From assembly GCA_964035575.1 (NCBI GenBank), contig OZ037880.1, positions 496,001 through 560,000 on the forward strand: a stretch of DNA of 64,000 nt, in the 5' to 3' direction. The position numbers were made by a program, and so were the translations under genes. How positions within the stretch are numbered: the stretch's first letter is position 1; the number at the start of each line of letters is the position of its first letter. Shown here one piece after another: positions 29,914-39,803 of this stretch. The notes under the pieces are model-generated. The model had not been told where the DNA came from. It ran no database searches and saw only the letters and a program-made list of their open reading frames with translations. The stretch comes from Rhynchopus sp. YZ270_cl-10 (lineage: Eukaryota > Euglenozoa > Diplonemea > Diplonemida > Diplonemidae).

Positions 29914-30273
29914 TCAGCTCTTCATATCCTTAAAGTACTGTTTCGCGTATGCTAGGGTGTCCTCCGGTTGGTGGATCAAGACCGCCTGTGTAATGGAAAG
30001 GGTGCATGGTGTTTTGCTGTGGTGCCTCGAGTATGGCACACTATGAGGCCTTATTGAAGGCAGGTTCCTGCCTACTGGGTAGAACACCTATCTTGCGTAT
30101 CTTGAGAGTGCACATACCTGCATGAAATCGTGCAACATGGACTGCAACTCTGGGTGACATTGCAGGTACTCACAGTACGTAACCTCCAAGTGACACCTTC
30201 GTTCGTACAAATGACAGGACTGGTCGTAAGACAGCCCATCTTCCAAGCACGATTTCGGTGTAAACGACGCCAT
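29914..30273 (-). CDS. Small RIIa/Dpy-30-type docking protein (75 aa), two exons
   Basis: Exon 1 (30273-30118, 52 codons) starts MASFTPKSCLEDG. A 132-bp intron (30117-29986, GTATGT...ACACAG) leads to exon 2 (29985-29914), which adds 23 residues and a TGA. The junction is seamless: PELQSMLHDFMQ joins AVLIHQPEDT, giving a helix-turn-helix with the PEDxxxYAxxYF pattern of the RIIa dimerisation/docking family seen in ciliary proteins (SPA17, ROPN1, CABYR type) and Dpy-30. Five cysteines lie upstream, several in CxnC spacing. It probably dimerises and docks an amphipathic helix in radial spokes or another axonemal complex. Family is inferred from the motif; partner unknown. It lies 164 bp upstream of the SNF2 gene start. 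Confidence 0.75.
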
Positions 30274-30418
30274 TGTTTGTGTGTAAGTGTGTCCTCTGTG
30301 TGGTTTGTACAACACCCATCGGCATCCTCTTTGGGAGAAGTGTGTTTATGCTTTTGTTTTGGTTTTACTTAACTCGGTTATGTTCTAATGTTACTCCACC
30401 CCCTCCCCACCCACACCC

Positions 30419-31621
30419 TCACGAAATATTACCCAACAGCATGTTCATCAGCAGCTCTGTCCAGGTGTCCATTGGCCCTGGTGTGCAGTAGTGCAGGCAG
30501 TCGGCAAAGAGGTTCTCTTGTACCTGCACAACCTTCCCGGCACCTTCAAACTTCCAGTTGTTTGGGTGGAAGCGTGCCATGTGTCCATCTGGTCGGAGTG
30601 TCGTCATGGGCTCGATGTCGAGGATCTTCGCTCCGATGCCTTCGAAGAGGGGTACAGCTATACGGTTTCTGTCGAAAATCGACTCCCAACGGAACTTAGA
30701 GAAGTTCCCTGTGTAGGGCGTAGGGATTGGTGTGGCTATGGGTGCCTCATGCTTCCAGCACTCCGGGTGGCCAGGATGCGTCGTACGGAAGATGATGGTG
30801 CCGTTGTAGTTGCCCTTCAGGTACTCCGTCGCCTTCTTCATGTGTCCCTCGTACTGCTCATCTGTGACAGGAACGAATACATTGTTTTTGGCCAAATGCG
30901 GGTTCATCATCCATGCACCAGAGTTGATGACGAGAAGCTCAAACCCGTGGAGGTACTTCCACCATGACCGATTCACCCTCCGCGTTGTCTTGAACTCGAG
31001 GAACTGGTTGGTGACGTGTTGGATGAGGGGCGGGTTTTTGTAGTATTTTTTGCAGATTTTGTGTTTTTTGCAGCCTTTTTTGGTGCCGCTGAACCCTTCC
31101 ACGGCGCTCCAGTCGTAATAATCCCCGAGGGAGTTGAGAAGCGCGAAGTGCCAGTATTCGTTGATGCTGTCCCCAACGAAGAGGATACTACGGCCTTTGA
31201 GGGAGAGGCAGAAGTCACGCTCATTGAAGGGGACATAAGGCCTGCATGCTTTGGGACGCCACTGCCAGTTTGCTGCATCTCGCGCTCCGAGACCCTTTTC
31301 TTTGTGATACTTCCCGCAGCATCCAGGTATTCTGCCGATACCGTCGTACGAGAAGTTCTTCCCACGCTCAACGTTATGCGTCCAGGACCCTTTAGTGTAG
31401 CCACCATCGTTGCACATATCTGTATCATCTGCTGAGTCGGACTGCGAAGCCAGCCCCAAAGAAGAAGTGGAAGAAGAAACAACAGCCCGCACTGGCACGC
31501 CAAGCCTTCCCTCTACACGCTGCAGGGAACTGTTACTAGAAGACAACACAACCTTCACTGCCAAAAACCACGACACGACGCCGATCAAGAACATTAATGC
31601 TGCTGCGCTTTGAAGACGCAT
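30419..31621 (-). CDS. TBL/PC-esterase-type Golgi polysaccharide O-acyltransferase
   Basis: A 400-residue type II membrane protein beginning MRLQSAAALMF; one N-terminal hydrophobic anchor (about 8-28) is followed by a serine-rich stem. The catalytic region has the GDS motif FVGDSINEYWHF (about 140), INSGAW, HPGHPECW, and the C-terminal DCLHYCTPGPMDTW, which corresponds to the DxxH(W)C block. These are the hallmarks of TRICHOME BIREFRINGENCE-LIKE and CASD1-type PC-esterase enzymes that transfer acetyl groups to cell-wall or surface glycans in the Golgi lumen. The Ser of GDS and the Asp/His of the last motif form the expected triad. I chose ATG 31621 because the longer frame begins with GTG. 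Confidence 0.85.
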   Translation of the reverse strand: MRLQSAAALMFLIGVVSWFLAVKVVLSSSNSSLQRVEGRLGVPVRAVVSSSTSSLGLASQSDSADDTDMCNDGGYTKGSWTHNVERGKNFSYDGIGRIPGCCGKYHKEKGLGARDAANWQWRPKACRPYVPFNERDFCLSLKGRSILFVGDSINEYWHFALLNSLGDYYDWSAVEGFSGTKKGCKKHKICKKYYKNPPLIQHVTNQFLEFKTTRRVNRSWWKYLHGFELLVINSGAWMMNPHLAKNNVFVPVTDEQYEGHMKKATEYLKGNYNGTIIFRTTHPGHPECWKHEAPIATPIPTPYTGNFSKFRWESIFDRNRIAVPLFEGIGAKILDIEPMTTLRPDGHMARFHPNNWKFEGAGKVVQVQENLFADCLHYCTPGPMDTWTELLMNMLLGNIS

Positions 31622-32211
31622 GGTAAGGGAAAGATGCACGCTTTGGCGATGAACCTAACGCTTCGTCTCCTCAACCCCTAAAGGCCACACGACTGAAGTT
31701 AGGAAACCCCGGTGCAGAATCTTGCCCAAATATAAGATATGTGTAAAGGGTGTCCCAATCAGGCTATCACTGCATGGGAGGCTGCATCTCTTGTAGTAGG
31801 CAGCGTTTCTGTGGTGTTTGGGGTACAAAATGGAAGAGGAAAATGAGGGGAGGAAAGTGCGCAATTACCCTTGTACTCCGGTTTGGGGGGTGAACAGCAT
31901 TGATTTTTTTTGGATGCTGATGTGAAAAAAAAGGGGGGGCAATTTTGTTCAATAAAGATAGGATCGGTAAAAGGGGAAGAGGAGGGGAGGGTTTTTTTGG
32001 TTGTACTTACTACATGCCAAAAAAGAAGTCTTGAAAGTGTTGACAACGCGTCCTTCAGAGTGATTACCACAATGTGGAACAGATGCGACAGCCGGTACAA
32101 GAGCGTATGACTGTGACACACATCAAAAGGCATGCATCAAAAAAAAAATGTTTATAAGATGGACATAAGCCTCTCGTGATTAGTCATCTTGATCGCATTT
32201 TGCTATTGCGA

Positions 32212-32288
32212 AAGTGAAGTTCTTAGTGCAAACGCCTCGGCAGACGCAGGCACTGACATTCCGTGGGTTATCGAACCCCGGAGTGCTG
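32212..32288 (+). repeat. Family C tRNA-like repeat, best-preserved copy
   Basis: Box A-like TAGTGCAAACG matches the pol III box A consensus TRGYNNARNNG at every position. About 45 nt downstream TATCGAACC matches box B GWTCRANNC at all but the first base. Between them CGGCAGACGCAGGCACTG can pair with the 5' part, and GGGTT/AACCC forms a T-arm-like hairpin. Confidence 0.7.
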
Positions 32289-32759
32289 TGGGGAAAAAAC
32301 CCCCCACACTGCAGTATGTTTTTTTGGATGTTAGCATTCCCAAAAAAAAACTGCAGGGAGGTACACGATATAGGAACCCAGCAGGGCTTGTGATCGAAGA
32401 AAGCCATTTCCCTCATGCATCCGCAAATGCTATTGGGATGGGAGCAAAGATAGAAACAGTTTTACAATGCGTGACAGTCTTTTGGTCAAGACTCGTTTAA
32501 TCATGGGATTCTGTAAGAAATATTTTTCCACGACAATTTTCCTGCAAATAAGGAATAAGTATTGATGCAGGCACTTCCTGACTGACCCAGCCATCCGGAT
32601 GAAAACACAAAAAAAGAAAAGAACTGTTGCGACGTACCAATATTTTTGAAAGAACTTCAAAAAAGTGCGGCCCATTTCCCAACATTTTTTTTTTGACACA
32701 TATATTGCAGTTATCGTGCATTGTGGTTGGTTTCCTTCACAGGGGGGAGCAAAGTATTT

Positions 32760-33212
32760 GTTACTGGGGGGGGTCGAATAAAGCACGTACGTGTTTTATT
32801 AGGCGTCCCTACACTTCAGATCCTGAGGTTTAAAAAAAAAAAAAAGTTCGAAAAGGCGAATAAAGCACGTACGTGCTTTATTCGCCTTTTTGAACTTTTT
32901 GGAAAGTTTTTCCAGTCACAATTTTTTTTCGATTTTTTTTTCGCCCAAGAGGTGATTTTGCTGCATTTCCGAGCCAATCCCGGCTTGTGGTGGGGGATAT
33001 ACGGAAAAATGGACAAAATTTCAGCGACTTAAATTTTCACAAAATACGAACTACCTTGTCACAACACAGGAAAAGTTCAAAAAGTCGAATAAAACACGTA
33101 CGTGCTTTATTCGACGCAAAAAAAAGCAAAAAACCCATTTTTCAAATGCGTGCTTTATTCGACGTACGTGCTTTATTTGAATTACCTCGTTTATTCGGCC
33201 CCCCCCAGTAAC
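32760..33212. mobile_element. Palindrome-rich element with terminal inverted repeats (453 bp)
   Basis: The ends read GTTACTGGGGGGGG and CCCCCCCCAGTAAC. Inside are several copies of CGAATAAAGCACGTACGTG in both orientations, including a 40-bp perfect palindrome centred near 32870. A central stretch (about 32962-33012) resembles 58123-58175 inside the element at 57994. There is no coding capacity and I see no target-site duplication. A non-autonomous DNA element is likely. Confidence 0.75.
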
Positions 33213-33527
33213 TATGAGAAGAAGAAAAAAATGAGTGTGTTCTTTACGTATACACATCTGAAATGTATAGCGTCGAACTTGAGAGAAAATCTGGTAAGAT
33301 AATGCGCTTGGTTACCGAATAAAAAGGTTGAATAAATAAATACACAAAAAAAAAGGAGGCAGACAAATACCTTAAAAAGATAATCACACAACAACAAACC
33401 CCGGATACCAAAGAAGAGATGCGTAGCGGGAGAGGCTTTTGCACCGGGGCGGTTATTAGTGTGATGTTTAATCATTTTTTGGCATTGGATGCGGATAAGT
33501 ATAAAGAAAAAAGGAGAAAAAATTGTA

Positions 33528-33562
33528 ATGAAATATGCCTCTCGTGCACACATCTGACACAA
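33528..33562. repeat. Family F hairpin repeat
   Basis: GAAATATGCCTCTCGTGCACACATCTGAC written in two parts: GAAATATGCCTCTCGT then GCACACATCTGAC. GTGC-like arms flank the CCTCTC loop. Similar copies are at 61396 and 62540. Confidence 0.55.
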
Positions 33563-33687
33563 AAGAAACTTGACTAACGGAAAAAATTCCAAACACCTTG
33601 CACCAGCTCAAAAGTGAAAACTGCCGTGACAAAAAAAATGGAATTGGCGTCAAAATCCCAACAGCAACCGAGAACTGAATTCTTTTA

Positions 33688-36600
33688 TTACCACCAATCG
33701 TACACTTGGTGGACGCAAACCTGGTTCTCTTCGCACACCCGCATGATGTTGAGGAGGTACGGGATTGCTGCGGACAGGGCGACCCTGTTGAGGGGCAGGG
33801 CTGCACTGCCGTCTGTTGGGTAGGCAAAGTCGAAGAGGATCTCGCAGCCTTCTTGGTTCTTGAGCACGTCCTCTATGCAGATACGCTGTGGCGCGGTCAC
33901 CACCATTTGAACATGCGACTGATTTGAGATCTCCACAAGACGTGCTGTGGGCACTGCAGCCAGCTTCATCAACACCTTCGTCAACGGTTTAAACGTGGGG
34001 ACACGCAAGACGTACAGATCGTCCACGATGTGACGATGCTGGATGCGTGCGTCCAGCTGCTGCCACTGTGGTGCCAGAGGGCAAATGATCACCACCTCTT
34101 CAAACTGTGTCTCATCGTCGTACTCATTACCAAGCGCCGCCTGTAGAGGAGCAGCCATGAGCGACATCTGTCCAAAGAGCCATGCCATCACCACCCCTGG
34201 TATGGCCGACGTCAAAAAGGCTTCAGACATAAAGGCCTTCACCGCACCGTGGCGTTGCCGCACCACCGCGACCTCCTTGCAAAAGACATCCGCATACAGC
34301 GAAAGGAAGCGTGCAAAGGGGAAACGGTACCACGGAACCGTGTCCATGGAGGATCCGAAGATCTGTGCCACCTCTACCTGCATCCATTCGTTCAGTTTGT
34401 ACCACGTCTTCTCCCCGTCTTTCAGATGCACCGCCGCTGTGTCGCCACTTCGCAGCAGCGCGCTTCTCACTGCCTGCACCTTGGGGAGAAGCATCTGCTC
34501 CACAGGCTGTGCAGTGGTGTACTCCACGATGAGGTGCGGGGAGGTCCGCCAGAGAACCTGGCAGAGCCAGTCCAGAGGGCGCAGGAGAACGCGTCTGCGG
34601 AAGGTTGTCTCGAATGGTGTGGTCTGGAACGTGAGGGTGTCGTTTCTGTGGAGCTTCTGCACCTCCTTTGTGACGTCGGTGTAGTGTGCGAAGAGGGTGC
34701 TGTAGCCGTAGCGGGCGGACTTCACTTCGCCGACGCAGGGTATGTCCTGTGGTGTGTGGCTGTGCACGACGGCGGTCTCGAGGAAGCGGTTCTGCTGTGC
34801 GGTCAGCTGCCGCACTGCGTGCACCACTTCGCTCGACTGTTCGTGCGCCTCTGTACGTTCTGCGCGGCATGTCTGAGCAAGGGAGTACATGCTCACAATG
34901 TCACCCAACCCCAACCACGAAGCGCGCGACTGCATAGCAGACGTAAGCTGCACCTTCGGCGACCCCAGCACTGCCATCACCGCATCCCTCCAGGGACACT
35001 CCGCAGCCCGTGATGTCAGCGTCTGCAGCTTCGGATAGAGGCTCGCCTCCTTCACACCCTGCAATGCCTCCACCAAAGCATCAAAGGCTTCACCATCCAG
35101 CACCGTGCTCAGCAGCTTTGCAATCTTCGCGACATCAGGCGCAGCCTTGTTGGGGTTGAATATTGCAACCTGGATGCGCGAAAACCCTATCTTGCCAAGA
35201 ATTTCTGGGCTAGCCAGATCCGGCAACACAGCAACAATCTGTTGCATCAAGGGGAGAAGTGTGAGCTCCATTTTGTGCTCCGTTTTATCGTTGAACGCAC
35301 GGCTTACCGGGATGGTAGGGGCTTCTTCACTGAAGGATGCCATGAAGTCGTTGTACAACGAGACTATGTACGTTTCTGTGGAGGATGCGGTGTCCGCCTG
35401 GACACGGCGTGCGAGGACAGGGATGATGAAGAAGAGCTCCTCGGGGAAGATGCTTTGCTGTGCCATGTCCACATCGCAGGGGGACATATTGTTGAGGATT
35501 GGCTGCAGCTTCAGAAGCACATCCCGCACCGGGTCAAAGAAGCGTGCAATAAAGTTCTCTGCAACAAGTGGCGGGACCACACCCCCAGCCACAGCAAGCA
35601 CCGCAGCCTTCATCGCCTCCTTGCCCTGCGGCAGGCCTGCAGAAATGAGGTACTCCGCCAAGGCCTTGCCAGATGCGAACAGCGTCGCAGGCAGGTCGGC
35701 GATGAACCCCAACTGCCCAGGGAGGTTCGTGCTTTCGTCCACCATGGGGACCACGGTGTGGACGTCCACAGCTTCCTCCAGGACCCCGGGCTTGGTGAAG
35801 CACATCATTTCGTCGTACGTAGGGTCGCCCTGCTCCATCTCGTACAGCATAGAGTCCTTGAGCGAGGTGCTCCCTTCAACGATGCTTCGCCATTCGCAGA
35901 TGGATCGGAAGGCACGCACCTCAGTAGCCTCGTTGCTTGTGGAGACTCCAGTGACAGCGTTGAAGACGCTGTGCGCGAGGTCCAGAGTAGGAATGATGTC
36001 GGCACAGCAAGCGTCGTGCTCGCGGACAATAAAGACACCACCCGGTCGGAGGATGCGGTCAATGCTCTGCACAAAGCGCTTCAACGCGAGAGGCTCAATG
36101 TGGTGCAGACCCTGGTTCATCGTGACCAGGTCTGCGCAGTTGTCAGGGAGGTCGAATGTTTGGAAGTCTGCTGAGTAGTCGATCTCTACAAAGCTGCCCA
36201 CAGGGTGTGCAGAGCCACGCTCAACTGCAGAGGGCACATCATCCTCATCAACGTCATGCAGTACATAGCAGTTTCCACGCATCCCAAGCACACTGCGCAG
36301 TGATTTCACCATCTTCCCGCTGTCCCCAATGCTCACGTAGTCATGAAGCGCGCCCACCTTCCCAAGCTTGCCTATCAAAGAGAACGTCTCCCGTGCAAGC
36401 TCTGTGCGTTGGGCCTTCAGCTGCATAACCTGGTTATAAGTTTTCGTCACAACGTTGGCCCCCTTGTCGCCAAGCTTCTCCTTCAGAATGCTGTAAGTGT
36501 TCGCATCCGTCTCGTCAGAACACAGTGCGCTGAGGGAGATGAGCGAGAAGAGCTTTACATTGTTCTCTATGTTGAAGATCTTTGTCAGGAACTGCTCCTT

Positions 36601-38166
36601 GAAGGCAATGCGCGCAGCACCGTCTGCAAGCAGTCTTTTGTACGAGTCTGTGCGTCTGCACGACACCCCTGCGATGACACGGTCGAGCTCTGCCTCTTGC
36701 AGAACGGGAAGCGCAAGGGGCGTGACCTCGCACTGCTCCCTCACCTCATGCACACCCTCTTTGAAGTAGGCACGGTACCACTCATTCTCGAAAAGCCCTT
36801 CTGGGTCGTAGTGGCGCTTCCTCGCAATGAATGTGTCGACCATGGGGTACACAGCATGCAGGTCCTCCTTGCTGTAGTGATGTCTGTAGGGCAGGTAGAA
36901 CGTTCCCCCAAGCAGGCGGGAGAGCGCCACGAACTTCTCGTGGAAGGTGCGCAGCTCTGCGTCTGCCTCTGCAGTGCGACGCAGGCGGTAGTACAGTACA
37001 AAGGAGAAGACGCCGCCGTCGTGGTTCGCGTATGAGAGCAACGTGTCGGTGTCGCGCTGCACATACCGGATCGTGGTGTTCAGCAGCGACACATCCGTCG
37101 ACAGGTGGATCTCCTTGTAGATGCGCTTTGCCCTCGCAATCCACTGCTGGAACTTCTCGTTGGGCACGAAGTACTCTTGCAGGATGAAGGTGTCGTCGAT
37201 TCTGTACAACGGGTCGTAGAGGTTTGCGAGGGGCACCGCTGATTCGTACATGATTTGGTTTTTGTCGTTTGATGCGACCCAGTCGATTGCGGCGTTGGTA
37301 GAGCGCTCGAGGGCGTAGCGTGCTGGGTTGAGGGCGGTGCCCATCCATTTGTACATGATCTGCATGCCGGTGCCCATACGGCGTGGCTCTGGTGGGAGCG
37401 ATGAGACAGTACCGCATGTCCCCTCCCTGCGCCGGCAGATGAAGACCGAGATGTTGTCGAGGTTCGTCACCTCCATGCGCGCAAGCTTGATCTCGACGTC
37501 GTCCGCACTGCGCAGCCTCTGGAACACCTGCGGGAATGCATCCACACCCAGCTGCAACGTCTCTGTATCCAACGTCACGTTGTTCCCCACCGTCAACACC
37601 ACCTCCGTCACAACACCAAACAACCCATACCCCCCAAGGACAAGCGAGAACAGCTCACCACCCTCCCCCTCACCCCGCGAGCACACCACCTCTTCGCCGT
37701 CCGCCTTCACCAGCGTAAAGGAAACGACCGACTCGCTAAGACAATCATCTGTGGTGATGCCGTGTCCATTGACGCTGATGGTACCACCGACGCTGAAGGT
37801 GGCGTAGGACTGCATTGTGCGTGGCGATTTGCCGTATCTGTTAAGGTATTTGATCAGGTCTGCCCACGTTGCTCCGGGGCCTGTGGTGACGTGCTCGGTC
37901 TGCGTGCAGTACGAGATCTGGTTCAAATGCTTTGTGTCAATAACATAGCCATCCTCAGCGATACTATGCGCACCCATAGAATGCTGTGTCCCACGCACGC
38001 TGACCTGCTTTCCATTGCGTGCTGCCATCTTCAGCACAGCCCGCACATCTGCAGTGTTCCGTGGATGGAACACCCCCGCCACACTGTGCGTGTTCAAACG
38101 CGTCACATCGTCCACCAAAATCCTCCCCTTCTCCGCTTGCGGGTCCGGCCAGCAGCTGTTTTCCAT
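33688..38166 (-). CDS. FAD-dependent (PCMH-type) oxidoreductase fused to a methyltransferase domain
   Basis: A 1492-residue protein in one exon, start MENSCWPDPQ; CTTGACTCAG lies 17 nt upstream. Residues about 10-190 form a PCMH-type FAD-binding domain: VSVRGTQHSMGAHS (a His in the place where related oxidases bind flavin), GPGATWADLIKYL, SVGGTISVNGHG and LVLGGYGLFGVVTEV. This resembles aldonolactone/alditol oxidases. A substrate-binding half continues to about 500. Around 640-790 is a class I methyltransferase-like region (DNCADLVTMNQGLHHI, ILRPGGVFIVREHD). The remaining ~700 residues are not recognised and include one mildly hydrophobic stretch (SAIPGVVMAWLFG). The fused activities suggest consecutive oxidation and methylation of one metabolite; that is inference. 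No signal peptide. Confidence 0.8.
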   Translation of the reverse strand: MENSCWPDPQAEKGRILVDDVTRLNTHSVAGVFHPRNTADVRAVLKMAARNGKQVSVRGTQHSMGAHSIAEDGYVIDTKHLNQISYCTQTEHVTTGPGATWADLIKYLNRYGKSPRTMQSYATFSVGGTISVNGHGITTDDCLSESVVSFTLVKADGEEVVCSRGEGEGGELFSLVLGGYGLFGVVTEVVLTVGNNVTLDTETLQLGVDAFPQVFQRLRSADDVEIKLARMEVTNLDNISVFICRRREGTCGTVSSLPPEPRRMGTGMQIMYKWMGTALNPARYALERSTNAAIDWVASNDKNQIMYESAVPLANLYDPLYRIDDTFILQEYFVPNEKFQQWIARAKRIYKEIHLSTDVSLLNTTIRYVQRDTDTLLSYANHDGGVFSFVLYYRLRRTAEADAELRTFHEKFVALSRLLGGTFYLPYRHHYSKEDLHAVYPMVDTFIARKRHYDPEGLFENEWYRAYFKEGVHEVREQCEVTPLALPVLQEAELDRVIAGVSCRRTDSYKRLLADGAARIAFKEQFLTKIFNIENNVKLFSLISLSALCSDETDANTYSILKEKLGDKGANVVTKTYNQVMQLKAQRTELARETFSLIGKLGKVGALHDYVSIGDSGKMVKSLRSVLGMRGNCYVLHDVDEDDVPSAVERGSAHPVGSFVEIDYSADFQTFDLPDNCADLVTMNQGLHHIEPLALKRFVQSIDRILRPGGVFIVREHDACCADIIPTLDLAHSVFNAVTGVSTSNEATEVRAFRSICEWRSIVEGSTSLKDSMLYEMEQGDPTYDEMMCFTKPGVLEEAVDVHTVVPMVDESTNLPGQLGFIADLPATLFASGKALAEYLISAGLPQGKEAMKAAVLAVAGGVVPPLVAENFIARFFDPVRDVLLKLQPILNNMSPCDVDMAQQSIFPEELFFIIPVLARRVQADTASSTETYIVSLYNDFMASFSEEAPTIPVSRAFNDKTEHKMELTLLPLMQQIVAVLPDLASPEILGKIGFSRIQVAIFNPNKAAPDVAKIAKLLSTVLDGEAFDALVEALQGVKEASLYPKLQTLTSRAAECPWRDAVMAVLGSPKVQLTSAMQSRASWLGLGDIVSMYSLAQTCRAERTEAHEQSSEVVHAVRQLTAQQNRFLETAVVHSHTPQDIPCVGEVKSARYGYSTLFAHYTDVTKEVQKLHRNDTLTFQTTPFETTFRRRVLLRPLDWLCQVLWRTSPHLIVEYTTAQPVEQMLLPKVQAVRSALLRSGDTAAVHLKDGEKTWYKLNEWMQVEVAQIFGSSMDTVPWYRFPFARFLSLYADVFCKEVAVVRQRHGAVKAFMSEAFLTSAIPGVVMAWLFGQMSLMAAPLQAALGNEYDDETQFEEVVIICPLAPQWQQLDARIQHRHIVDDLYVLRVPTFKPLTKVLMKLAAVPTARLVEISNQSHVQMVVTAPQRICIEDVLKNQEGCEILFDFAYPTDGSAALPLNRVALSAAIPYLLNIMRVCEENQVCVHQVYDWW

Positions 38167-38522
38167 AAAAACAGAGAGGAGACCTGAGTCAAGTAATAAC
38201 CTCGGTATTTTGTAACCCTTTGTATGTGGAGTGAGGAGGGTTATGGGAGGAAATGGGTTCTGGATCCCAAGAGATGGACAAAAAAGTGGAGCAGATGCGT
38301 TTCCTTTTTTTTGGATGTGTACCGCAAACAAACAAAAAGGATGACTAAGACGCGAGGTTGGTAAACCTTCACATTCCCATTCACCCTTTTCATTTTCCTT
38401 TTTCTTCTGCATTCTGTGAATATACCCCTACCCCCTACCCCCTACCCTCACCCTCACCAATCTGTTCTTTCTTCACAACGAACAGTTCTCCCCAAGGGAA
38501 TTTTTATATTTCCCCCATCCAT
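38167..38522. other. Intergenic with a short C-rich, telomere-like tract
   Basis: At 38427-38458 the plus strand has CCCCTACCCCCTACCC followed by CTCACCCTCACC, so the opposite strand has several GGGT/GGGG runs able to form a G-quadruplex. Too short and irregular to be called telomeric. Confidence 0.5.
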
Positions 38523-39803
38523 TTAGACTTTTTCGTAAACGATAGAGTCGTAATACTCTTCCAAGAGGGTAACAGTTTCCTGTAGAGACATCAAGGCATC
38601 TTGTATGGGAAGGCCAAAGCGTTGAACTATGGGGAGGAGGACACGGAGTTGCAGCTTGGTGAGTGTCGTTTCTAGGTTTTGCGATAGCACCTCCGCAATG
38701 GTTACCTCATTTTTGACGGCAAAGAGGAGACAGATCTGTTTTACGATTGTAGGGGGGAGGCGGAAGTCTTTTCGGATGTCGTCGATGCTAAGCTGCGGTG
38801 CCTTCCACACTGCCTCCAACCCCTTCTTCAAAGCGTGGTATGAAATGACAAGACGTCCACCTTGCTGCGGCACGCCATCAGCATGCAACGTGCTCTCCAC
38901 CTCCATAGCGCGGTCTACCATCCGTGCTACCTCTGAATCCGCCATGGTTCTATCAAAGACACGAATTTTTTTATAGTGTTCAGCAACAAGCCGGTTTTTA
39001 GTCAAACAATTGAATAATGTAAGGTGGTTTCTCGCAGTATGTACTTCATTCGTGTCGTCTTCTCTCGAATATTTTTTAATTTCTGCTTCGCTCTTATAAT
39101 GTGGATACACAAAGTCAAGAAAGTCGTTGATTGTAACAGCCTCGCGTTGGTCACTAAATTGTTGCAGTCTTGCGAGAAGGGTGTTAGCGACCTTTGGTAT
39201 TTCAATGTTTGTGAGGAGTTCGCTCATCGTGAGGTACCCTGATCGGTCAGAGTCGAGCTGCATGAAAAGGACTTTAAGTTGAAGGTAGTTGCCTCTGAAG
39301 AAAAGCGGTTCGAGCCCGGTGTTGCGGTCTGTGAATTGCTTCATTTTGCGTTTAAACGCGGCCGCGATGCTGCAGCCTTCGACGTTCATCTCACAGAGCA
39401 TTGTATTGTCTTTGAGAAGCGAGAATATTCCGGTGGCAGATGCGTTTGTGATGCCGGGGTTCATCGATAGATCGACGGAGGTGATGCGTGGGTGGTCCCT
39501 GAGGACTTTGATGATCTCTGAGAGACATGCGTCGTCGACACCTTGACCGGACAGACCGATGTGCTCAATCAGTTGATTTGCGCATGCTACAGCCAGAACA
39601 GCCCGTACCCCCTCCTTCCCCAAGTAGTTCTGTCCCAAGTCCAACATCTTCAAGTCAAACCGATCCGAAACATCCGAAAGTTCAGTAGAAAGCAACGAAT
39701 TCCTCTTAATCCCCGCCCGATGACACATATCTTTGTACATCCGTTTGTTGGAATTGCCTTGACAAAAAAGACGGAATTCATGCTCGCGTTCTACTGTTGT
39801 CAT
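38523..39803 (-). CDS. Leucine-rich repeat protein with EF-hand
   Basis: A 426-residue cytosolic protein starting MTTVEREHEFR; TTCTCAG lies 32 nt upstream. Residues about 45-165 contain ribonuclease-inhibitor-type LRRs (LKMLDLGQNYLGKEGV, ITSVDLSMNPGI). Residues about 195-225 carry one canonical EF-hand loop DSDRSGYLTMSE, with acidic or oxygen ligands at positions 1, 3, 5 and 12; a second hand (about 235-260) is degenerate. The C-terminal half is helical and has no motif I recognise. LRR plus EF-hand proteins often act as Ca-responsive scaffolds in flagella, but nothing here shows where it acts. Confidence 0.85.
   Translation of the reverse strand: MTTVEREHEFRLFCQGNSNKRMYKDMCHRAGIKRNSLLSTELSDVSDRFDLKMLDLGQNYLGKEGVRAVLAVACANQLIEHIGLSGQGVDDACLSEIIKVLRDHPRITSVDLSMNPGITNASATGIFSLLKDNTMLCEMNVEGCSIAAAFKRKMKQFTDRNTGLEPLFFRGNYLQLKVLFMQLDSDRSGYLTMSELLTNIEIPKVANTLLARLQQFSDQREAVTINDFLDFVYPHYKSEAEIKKYSREDDTNEVHTARNHLTLFNCLTKNRLVAEHYKKIRVFDRTMADSEVARMVDRAMEVESTLHADGVPQQGGRLVISYHALKKGLEAVWKAPQLSIDDIRKDFRLPPTIVKQICLLFAVKNEVTIAEVLSQNLETTLTKLQLRVLLPIVQRFGLPIQDALMSLQETVTLLEEYYDSIVYEKV

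Larger units (their letters stand above)
31622..33687. other. Intergenic with repeats and an inverted-repeat element
   Basis: No exon is supported. Contents: a D-like hairpin (32160-32190), a family C repeat, the palindrome-rich element 32760-33212, an F-like hairpin (33240-33262) and a family F copy (33528-33562). Confidence 0.6.

Noticed and set aside
32212-32288. Functional tRNA gene
   Set aside because: Box motifs are present but the T-loop is too long, no anticodon arm or 7-bp acceptor stem can be drawn, and many diverged copies exist.
38427-38458. Interstitial telomere
   Set aside because: Only five irregular CCCTA/CCCTCA-type units, with mixed unit length.
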